From Closterium sp. NIES-65 (Eukaryota > Streptophyta > Zygnematophyceae > Desmidiales > Closteriaceae): 64,000 nucleotides of DNA. The notes under the pieces are model-generated. The model ran no database searches, had not been told where the DNA came from, and was given only the letters and a program-made list of their open reading frames with translations. Made by a program: the position numbers and the translations under genes. Below, piece after piece: positions 1-10,000 of the stretch. The stretch is from positions 1,426,001-1,490,000 of the forward strand of contig CANXME010000105.1 of NCBI GenBank assembly GCA_948144175.1, read 5' to 3'. Numbering within the stretch: the first letter of the stretch is position 1; every line of letters starts with the position of its first letter.

Positions 1-504
1 TGGCAGCATCAGTGGGGTGGCAGCAGCAGGCAGGCAGGAACTGGTGAAGGCATATGCTCGTTCCCTTCATTCTACCACCCTGTCTCACCCAGGGAGTGTG
101 TATGGGGGGGGTGCATTGGGAGTATCAGCGTGGTGGCAGCAGCAGGCAGGCAGGAACTGGTGAAGGCATATGCTCGTTCCCTTCATTCTACCACCCTGTC
201 TCACCCAGGGAGTGTGTATGGGGGGGGTGCATTGGGAGTATCAGCGTGGTGGCAGCAGCAGGCAGGCAGGAACTGGTGAAGGCGTATGCCTGCCTCCTTT
301 ATCCTCCGCCTTTCCATCACCGTATCCCCATGCACTCCTGTCCCACCCACCCAGGGAGTGTGCGTGGGAAGAGGCATTGGCAGCATCAGTGGAGTGGCAG
401 CAGGCAGGGATTGGTGAAGGCATATGCTCGTTTCCTTCGTTCTGCCCCTTTCTGTCATTCCCCCTGTTTCCCTCATCCTACCCCACCCAGGGAGGAGGCA
501 TCGG
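1..504 (+). repeat. 5'-edge copies of mtKAS exon a
   Basis: Four or more decayed copies of the intron end plus exon a start (polypyrimidine tract, CACCCAG, GGAGTGTG...GGCAGCAGCAGG), with starts near 93, 212, 357 and 490. The first two units, including intron sequence, are nearly identical over about 119 bp. Frameshifts in the G run make them non-coding. Confidence 0.75.
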
Positions 505-775
505 CAGCATCAGTGAGGTGGCAGAGGCAGGCAGCGTTTATTAATAAACGGCAGAGGCAGAGGCAGGCAGCGTTTATTAATAAACGGCAGAGGCAGAGGC
601 AGGCAGCGTTTATTAATAAACGGCAGAGGCAGAGGCAGGCAGCGCTTATTAATAAACGGCAGAGGCAGAGGCAGGCAGCGTTTATTAATAAACGGCAGAG
701 GCAGAGGCAGGCAGCGTTTATGAATAAACGGCAGAGGCAGAGGCAGGCAGCGTTTATCAAACGGATATACGTGTA
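505..775 (+). repeat. 36-bp tandem array with a palindromic core
   Basis: About seven units of 36 bp made of GGCAGAGGCAGAGGCAGGCAGC plus the perfect palindrome GTTTATTAATAAAC (first at 536-549). Single changes mark some units (GCTTATT, TTTATGAATAAA). The purine-rich part is derived from exon a sequence (GGTGGCAG). A further GGCAGCGTTTATTAAACGG remnant lies near 830. Confidence 0.85.
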
Positions 776-931
776 AAGTTTCGACCTGGATCCAGCAGGT
801 GACTCGTCCTACTCCAACAGGTGGCAGAGGCAGGCAGCGTTTATTAAACGGATATGCACCTCTCCTTCATCCCCCACCTGTCCTCACCCCCATTATCACT
901 GTTCCTTTGTTTTCGTCCCTATCTAACCCAG

Positions 932-1003
932 GGAGTGTGTGTGGGGGGAGGCATCGGGAGCATCAGCGAGGTGGCAGCAGCAGGCCACCTTCTTTTTGAG
1001 CAG
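932..1003 (+). CDS. mtKAS: mtKAS exon a (GGGIGSIS segment)
   Basis: Preceded by CTAACCCAG and followed by GTGAGT. It encodes 24 residues from GVCVGGGIGSIS to HLLFEQ in phase 0, matching the stretch before the plant-KAS SPFFIP segment. It is the only member of this cluster with a full-length open frame. Upstream copies at 93 and 212 have G-run frameshifts, and the copy near 1095 lacks its 5' edge. Confidence 0.8.
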
Positions 1004-4000
1004 GTGAGTGCAATGGAGGGGGGGGCGGGGTTCGTGCAATGGAGAAAGAGGTCGGGGTTTAATGGGGCAGTTGGGGGGTGTAGGGGGAGAGAGGAGGCAT
1101 CGGGAGCATCAGCGAAGTGGCAGCAGCAGGCCACCTTCTTTTTGAGCAGGTGAGTGCTTTGGGGGGAGCAGGGGAGCAGGTGCGTGCACTGCTCCCTCCC
1201 CTCGTCCCTTCACTTGCTCTCTCACTCTCATACCTCCCCTCATGGTCACACCCTTTCCAGAAAAAAAAAAAAAAAAAAAGGCCATACATAAACCAAAACT
1301 CGTCCTCCCCCACCCCGACCACCTTTTCCAACTGAGCTTCGTTTCCCCCCGGCCCCTCACTCTGTGCCAAGCAGGTTTTTGAGAATTCTCAAAAACCAGC
1401 TCGTTTCCCCCCGGCCCCTCACTCTGTGCCAAGCATTCTCATCAGCATGGCTGTCGTGATTCCTGTAACCTTCCCCCCCTCCCCCCCCCCTCTCATCCCA
1501 ACTCCTTCCGGAGCAGAATCACAGGCGCATATGAAAACCTTAAGTTGGTTCCCCTTTCCTCCCTCCCGAGCAGGAGCCTAGCCCAGGCGCATCTCGCCGC
1601 TCTTTGGGCCGTGCATTCTCATAATCAAGGCTGCCATTTTTTATGAAATGACCCCAGCTAACATTCGCGCATTCGCCTCATCATCATGGCTGCTACTGAG
1701 AGTTATCAAAAGCATTTTTTCCCTCAATATGGCTGCCCTGCCATGCTTCTTGAAATGATTGGGTATCCCCCCTTTTCCCCCGTTCCCCACTCCTTCCTGA
1801 GCAGGAGCCCAGGCGCATCTCGCCTCACTTTGTGCCGCGCATTTGCTTTGTGCCCTTCACCCCCGCCTCCCTTTGAGTCGACTCAAAAGCAGACGCATTT
1901 GCTTTATGCCCTTCACCCCCGCCTCCCTGAACTAAAGCCCAGCCCAGGCGCATTTCGCCACATTTTAACCCGCGCATTCTCATCACCATGGCTGCTGTGC
2001 TTCTCACTTCATCCTCTGCCTGCCCCCGCCCTTCCCTCCCTCGCTGAGCAGAAGCCCAGCTGAGGCGCATTTCGCCGCCCTTTGGCCCACGCATTCTCTG
2101 TGTGCCCTTCCCCCCCCCCTCCTTGAGCAGAAGCCCAGCTGAGGCGCATTTTGCCGCCCTTTGGCCCACGCATTCTCTGTGTGCCCTTCCCTCCCGCCTC
2201 CTTGAGCAGAAGCCCAGCTGAGGCGCATTTTGCCGCCCTTTGGCCCGCGCATTCTCTGTGTGCCCTTCCCCCCCGCCTCCTTGAGCAGAAGCCCAGCTGA
2301 GGCGCATTTTGCCGCCCTTTGGCCCGCGCATTCTCTGTGTGCCCTTCCCCCCCGCCTCCTTGAGCAGAAGCCCAGCTGAGGCGCATTTCGCCGCCCTTTG
2401 GCCCGCGCATTCTCTGTGTGCCCTTCCCCCCCGCCTCCTTGAGCAGAAGCCCAGCTGAGGCGCATTTCGCCGCCCTTTGGGACGCCAGTTCTCATCACCA
2501 TGACTTTTGAGTCGACTCAAAAGTCACCGCGGGTTCTCATCACCCGTTCTTCTCGCCCGTTCCACCCTCTGCCTGATGTGATCCTTCAAACCTTGTAATG
2601 ACTCTGTGTAACCCCCTTCCTCCCCCACCCCCTCTCCTCCCTGAGCAGAAGCCCAGGCGCATCTCGCCGCACTTTGTGCCGCGGATTCTCATCAACATGG
2701 CCGCAGGGCACATCAGCATTCGCCACCGCCTCAAGGTGGGTGGAGTGATTCGTAAGGGTGTGACTTTTGTGATTAGGCATGGGCATCTGGCCCGACCCGG
2801 CCCGACCCGTCCCGTTTAGGGCGACCCGTTAGCTTAACGGGTCGGGTCGGGTCGGGTTAGCGGGTCGGGTTTGACTCTGTTTTGGTGACCCGACCCGCCC
2901 CGTTGGAACGGGTATTTGTGACCCGTTACCGGGTCGGTTACACCACGGGTCGGGTCGGATCAAAATATGCTACATAGCAGCAGGGTATGGTGGCGCCTTG
3001 GCGCTGCTCCAGGTGGCGTTCGCGATGCTGGAGGTGGGGATCGCGATTCTGGCTGGTGGCGTTCGCGCTACTGCAAGGCCGCTATCGCGCTATTGCGGGG
3101 ATGCGATCCCGCCAATGCGTGGCCGCGATCGCGCTGCCCTAATGTGGTGCCGCGATCGCGCATATGCGGGGCCGAGATCGCGCTATTGCGGGGACACGAT
3201 CCCGCCAATGCGTGGCCGCGAGTGCGCTGCTGCGCCCCTGGTCGTGCGACACTGCGTAATGGCAGGAGCGCCTATGCCTATAATGAATATAAATATTAAA
3301 ATAGTGCTAACATTGAAGTGAAGACTGTAAGAGTTTTGGTAGGTGCAGTGGAGATTTACTAACTTGATTAGAGACTAGATCTGAATGTCGAGGGAAACAA
3401 AACATCAAAACCAACTGATGTTCTCCCCCTCTCCAAATTGTACCCTAAGCAGAGAACGGGTCGGGTAACCCTGTCATTTGACTGGGTATGCGACCCGGAC
3501 GGGACGGGTCAACCCGACCCGGCGGGTCGCTGATACCCGTCTATAAGTCACATTGACGGGTCACGGGTCGACCCGACCCGCCCGGGTAAACCCGACCCGA
3601 CCCGGACGGGTCGACATTCTCAGCATTCCTGACCCGACCCGCCATTTTAGGCGGGTTGGGTCGGGTAACCCGACCCGTCCGGGCCAAATGCCCATCCCTA
3701 TTTGTGATGGGTGGGTGGTGTGAGTGATTGTAGGAGGTGAGGGTTGGACGAGAATAGCATTCTCATCTCATCAGCATGGCAGCACGGCACATCAGCATTC
3801 GCCACCGCCTCAAGGTGGGTGGAGTGATTCGTAAGGGTGTGACTTTTGTGATGGGTGGGTGGTGTGAGTGATTGTAGGAGGTGAGGGTTGGACGAGAATA
3901 GCATTCTCATCTCATCAGCATGGCAGCACGGCACATCAGCATCCGCCACCGCCTCAAGGTGATGTGACGTGATTGTATATGATGTGACTGTCTGTACGCG

Positions 4001-7000
4001 ATGTGTGTGTGTGTGTGTCCTGATGGTTTCCCATGTGGTGTGCATCTAAGCATTGTGAACGATTGTAGAATGCATATGGATTCTCATCAACATGGCTGCA
4101 CGGCATATCAGCATCCGGCATCGCCTGAAGGTGGGTGAAGTGTCTGTAAAGGGTGTGACTGTACTGATGGGTGTGGTGTGTGTGATTGTAGGCGATGAGC
4201 TGGAGATTCGTAGCACTCTCATCAGCATGGCGGCGGCAGGGCACATCAGCATCCGCCACCTCCTCAAGGTGGGGCGATTGTATGTGGTGCATACTGACTC
4301 ATGTTTCGAGTCATGACTCAAGGTGGGGCGATTGTATGTGGTGCGAGATTGACTACCTGTAAGCATTTCGACTCTCCCATCAGGGCCCCAACCTTTTGAG
4401 GCGCCTCAAATGCCGCAATGAATCCATGTGCCTCATCTGCCCATGCCACGTTCCCCCTTCTTGTGTGATAAGTCGAGTTTTGAGTCGACAAAAAACTCGA
4501 CTTATCACCCATGTGCCTCATCTGCCCATGCCACGTTCCCTCTTCTTCCTTATTATTCTCCCCTTCCCTCTTCCCTCTTCACTCGTCCCTCTGCCCTCTT
4601 ACCTTTCCCCTTTCCTTCCTTCATCTTCGATCTGTCATGACATGTGGTTACTGAGGCATGTCATCAGGGCCCCAACCGTTCCTTAGTAACCACATGTGCG
4701 TCATCAGCGCGTGCCATCTTCCTCCCCTTCTCACTTGCTCCCTCTTGTTCTTATTATTTCCCCTCGTTATTCTCTCATCAGGGCCCCCCAATCAAGCCTC
4801 AGTGCCAGCGTGCGCCTCATCAGCCCAGCCCATGCCATCGTCCTCTTTCCCCCTTGTTCTTCACTCCCTTTCCCTTTCCAACCTCGCCTCAGTGACATCG
4901 TGCGACGTCACAAAAGAGATGTTTTGAGACGTCTCAAAACATCTCTTTTATCACTTTCCAACCTCGCCTCAGTGACATCGTGCGAATCATCAGCCCATGC
5001 CATCCTCTGCTGCCCTCTTCCCCTTTCTCTTTGCTCTCCTCCCTCCCTTTCTGTCATCCTCCCATCAGGGTCCCAATCATGCCTCAGTGTTCGCATGCGC
5101 CTCGTCAGCCCATGCTACCTCCTTCCTCTTCTCCATTTTCCCCTGTGTGCTTCTTTCCCTTCCCCCCCTCTTCCATATCCCACCAGGGCCCCAATCATGC
5201 CTCAGTGACAGCATGTGCCTCGTCAGCGCATGCCATCGCAGACGCCTTCCGATTGGTCCGCTGTGGGGCTGCTGACGTCATCGTGGCGGGCGGCACAGAG
5301 GCGTGCGTCGACGCGCTTTCCCTCGCTGGCTTCTCACGGTGGGTGGCGGGGGCAGTGAGTGGTGGGGAATGGGGGCGATGAGAGGCATGGGGGGGATGGG
5401 TGATGGTCTTGGTGGGTGGCACAGAGGCGTGCACCGACGCCCTCTTCCTCGCTGGCTTCTCCCGGTGGGTAATGTGCCTTGCGGGATGTATGGTGGGCAT
5501 GGGGGGGACGGCTGCTGACGTCATCGTGGCGGGTGGCACAGAGGCCTGCATCGATGCCCTCTCCCTCGCTGGCTTTTCGCGGTGGGTAGGAGGAGTGTTG
5601 GGGGGTGGGCCATGGGTGGATGGTGGGAGGTGGGACGGCCATCGTGGCGGGCGGCACAGAGGCGTGCATTGATGCGCTTTCCCTCGCTGGCTTCTCCCAG
5701 TGGGTAATGTGCCTTGCGGGATGTATGGTGGGCATGGGGGGGACAGCTGCTGACGTCATCGTGGCGGGTGGCACAGAGGCCTGCATCGACGCCCTCTCCC
5801 TCGCTGGCTTCTCACGGTGGGTAGGAGGAGTGTTGGGTGGTGGGTGATGGGAGGCGGGTGGTGCGTGATGGGTGGTGGGTGGGAGGTGGGGTGGGACGGT
5901 CATTGTCGCTGGCGGCACACAAGTGTGCATTGACCCCCTGTACCTGCAAAGCGCTGCTGCCCCCCATCCACCTCTCACCTGCTGCTGCTTCTGCAACGTA
6001 CACACGCATGTCTATCTCTGCTGCTGCTGCTGCCTATCTCTGTGTCACACTTCCCCCCCTTCCCCTCCCCCACCAGCCAGCATGCGAGCTCTCAGCACGC
6101 GCTTCAACGACACGCCTCAGCTTGGGTACACACGTACCTTGTTATTCACTGTGAACCCACCCATGTTTCCCCCCTCTCCCCCACCTACTCACCCCACCTA
6201 TCCCCCCTCCCGCCACCAGTCAGCATGCGAGCTCTCAGCACGTGCTTCAACGACACGCCTCAGCTCGAAGGTGCACAACACAAGTGCCTTGCTACCTCTG
6301 CGCCACGCCACTCATCTTCTTTCTCTCTCCCCTCTGCCTCACTCTCTCTTCCCTCCCCTCAGCATGCGAGCTCTCAGCACGCGATTCAACGACACGCCTC
6401 ACCTTGCCTCTCGGCCGTTTGACAAGTCAAGAGATGGATTCGTGTGCGTGGCCTCTTCCAAACCCCTCTTTACCATCCTCCTTCCTGCATTTCTGAGTTG
6501 ACCTAAAAGTCGCCTTGGCCATTTGACAAGTCAAGAGATCGCTTCGTGTGGGTGCCTTGCCTCCGTTGATTCCCCGTTGCTCCTCTTCCCTGTTTCTCCT
6601 TCCATTGCTCCTCTTGCATTACTATGTGCACCACTTCCCAACCCCCCCCCATCTTCCGCCCCACCTTGCCTCCCGGCCATTTGACGAGTCCAGTGAAGGA
6701 TTCGTGTGCGTGCGTGCCTTGCCCTTCCCCATCCCCCTTCTCGTATTGCCACTTAATGGCTAATTCCCTTTCTTTTCGCACACCCTCATCCCATTCACGC
6801 CTCTCGAAGCTTTCTTCCTTCGTTTCCGAGCCTGCATCTCTCCCCAACACGTGCCTCCTCCTTCTGCCCCCCCCCCCCCCTCTCCCCCCCCCCCCCCCCC
6901 CCCCCCGCCTGCTTGCTGCCCCCCTGCACTTTGTAACTTAGTCGTCTTAGCCACCTTCTCCCCTCCCTCCTGCTGCACTGCACCCTCCCCTTGCTCTCTG

Positions 7001-10000
7001 CAGAATGGCAGAGGGAGCAGGCGTGTTGGTGCTTGAGGTGGGTGGGTACTCAGAGGGAGCATGAGGATTGGAGGGGGTAAGGGGTGCAAGCATAAGCAGG
7101 ATGTTGGCATGTCAGCATGTCAGCATGTCAGGATTTCAGGACGTCAGTGTGTGAGGATGTGAAATATTCAGAATGTCAGCATGTCAGCATGTCAGTATGG
7201 GAGGATGTAAGAAAATCAGGGCCTTTACAAGATGGGTTGACACCGTGTCACCCACCAGGGTGTTGAACGATTGAGAGTGGAACGAGAGCATCTCTCCAAG
7301 TGGGTGACACGGTGTCAAGCCCACATCCTCCGCCCCTCCATCCCTTTACTCTCTAAGTGACTTTTGAGTCGACTCAAAAGTCTCTAAGGATGAGAGCATC
7401 TCCAAGTTGGTGACACGGTGTCAAGCCCATATCCTCCGCCCCTCCATCCCTTTACTCTCTCTCTCCCTTACCCCCCTTCCCTCAGGACCTAGACCATGCG
7501 GTGCAGCGCGGTGCAAAGGTGTACGCAGAGGTTCGAGGAGCCGGCAGTTCAGCAGACGCCTTTCACATCACACAGCCGTCTCCCCTGGCCACTGGTGCAG
7601 TTCTGTGCATGCGAGCTGCTCTCAAGGAGGTGCGTAGTGCAAGCACCAGCAGCACCATCAGAGGCACGTGCTGTTTCCACCTGCCAGTTACCCTAGAACT
7701 GACTTCCACATCACACAGCCATCCCCTCTCGCCACCGGCGCTGTGCTGTGCATGCGCGCTGCCCTCAATGAGGAATGATTTGAGCCAGTATAATGGAGGG
7801 ACAACCAAAACCATCACACTGAAACCAACCCATAGCAGTTCAGCAGATGCTTTCCACATCACACAGCCGCCCCCCTCGCCACGGGGGCAGCGCTCTGCAT
7901 GCGTGCTGCTCTCGAGGAGGCACGATTTGACCTGGTGGTCTAAAGCAGGTATGATGTGATGATGGGAATCTCTGAAGACCATCAATGATGCAGACGTACC
8001 TGCTGGAACGATCGAGAGTGGTGCATATCTCTGAGCTTGAGCGCAACTACCATCAAACCAGTTGGTCCACAGGTTTGCTGGACCAACAAGTCAGTTTGGT
8101 AGTTGCACTCAAGCTCAGAGATATGCACCACTCTCGATCGCTCCAGTAGGTACGTCTGCATCGTAGCCAGGGGAAGGCTTCTTCCGTAGATGAGCCGGCG
8201 CAGCTCATCGGCTCGGCGCTGAAACGCTGAAAAAAATATTATCGGCTCAGCCAGGGAGAGGTTGCTGTTGTTATCAATTTAACCTCATTGGCACTCCTCT
8301 TAAGGAGGAGCTGGTCCCATGTTAGTTGGTCGTCCACTGTACCGTCAAAGATAGATTCTTCAAATGGTCCTTCATTGGTAGAGTTCTTCTTCCTTTGTCC
8401 CTCCCTCTCACATCCCTCTCTCTTCACATCCCTCTCTCTGACCTTTATTACCACTCTATGGTCTTCAACACTCACATTGTCTCTCTGCATACCTCCTAAC
8501 CTCTCCACCCTTTTGCACCCCTCTCCACCCTCTCCCCTCCTTTTCACCCCTCTCCACCCCTTTTGCACCCCTCTTTACCCTCTCCTCCCTCTCCACCAAT
8601 CTCCACCTCTCTCCACCCCTGGTTATCGCAGGCTGGTCTGCAACCATCCGATATAGGGTACCTCAATGCCCATGCCACCTCCACTCCCCTTGGTGAGTAA
8701 GCCCCTTCTCTTAGCCTTTTAATTCCTCCCTTTCATTCCTTTTATTTTTTAGTACTCAACTCAAAGGCCAACCCTATGCCACCTCCGCTCCATCAGTGAG
8801 CATCAAATCCCTTCCATTAATGTTTTACCTCCGGCCCATCCTCTCCTCCCCATCCTCCCCATCCTCCCCATCCTCGCTCCAGTCTATGACATTGTGACCC
8901 CAATGTGTCTTGAGTGCTCACTCACTCAAGACGGCACTCACAGGCAGCTCACAATATGTGCTTCGTATGCTCCTTGAGTGACGCACCAGACGGCTCTCAC
9001 CGTTGCCTCACAATAACCCTCGTGTCGCCCTGCAGACGACGAGGCAGCTCACAATATGTGCTTCGTATGCTCCTTGAGTGAGCTCACAACTTTGAGCTCC
9101 CTCGTGGCACCCTGCAGGCGACGAGGTGGAAGGAAGAAGAACTGCTGTGCTGTCGCTCTCAATGCAGTGTTTGCCCAGCACAGGCTCATGCAACTGGTGC
9201 CTACCGTCACCTCGCATGCACCTCAAGTTGACTTTTGAGTCGACTCAAAAGTCAACAGGCTCATGCAACTGGTGCCTACCGTCACCTCGCATGCACCTCA
9301 AGTTGACTTTTGAGTCGACTCAAAAGTCAACAGGCTCATGCAACTGGTGCCTACCATCACCTCGCATGCACCTCATACCATGCGCTTCACAATGACTGAC
9401 CCTCGTGTCGCCCTGCAGGCGACGAGGTAGAAGAAGCGCTGCTGGCGCTCTCAATGCAGTGTTTCAACTTCTAAGGTGCCTCAAAAGCCGCTCAAGCAGC
9501 AGTGTTCCTTCCACCAGCACGCACTAGCTGCAAGAGAGGCCTGCTTGCAACGCAGATGTGCCTCTCAAACGAAGGAAACAGATAGAAAGCTGCAACCTCG
9601 GTTCGACCGACCTAACTACTCTGAGTAGTGAAAATCACTGAGTGCTTGCAATGCAACTCAGATGTGCCTCACAATACGCTCCTCACATTGTTTTCTTGCA
9701 GGCGATGAGATAGAAGCTCTGGCCCTCAAGGCTGTCTTCGACCAGCACTTGCTCTCAGGAGACCTCTCTTTTAACCCTCGTGCGCCTCACATACTCTCGC
9801 ATGTCTGTTGCATTGTTTACCTTACTTGCAGGCGACGAGATAGAAGCTCTGGCCCTCAAGGCTGTGTTTGACCAGCACGTGCTCTCTGCAAGGGAGACCT
9901 GCCTTCAACTCTCACACACATATCCCAATTTGCGTCCCACACACTTGTCATTTACAGGCGATGAGATAGAAGCACTGGCGCTAAAGGCTGTCTTCGACCA

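Noticed and set aside
505-775. CRISPR array
   Set aside because: The whole 36-bp unit is repeated without unique spacers, in a eukaryotic intron, with no cas genes.
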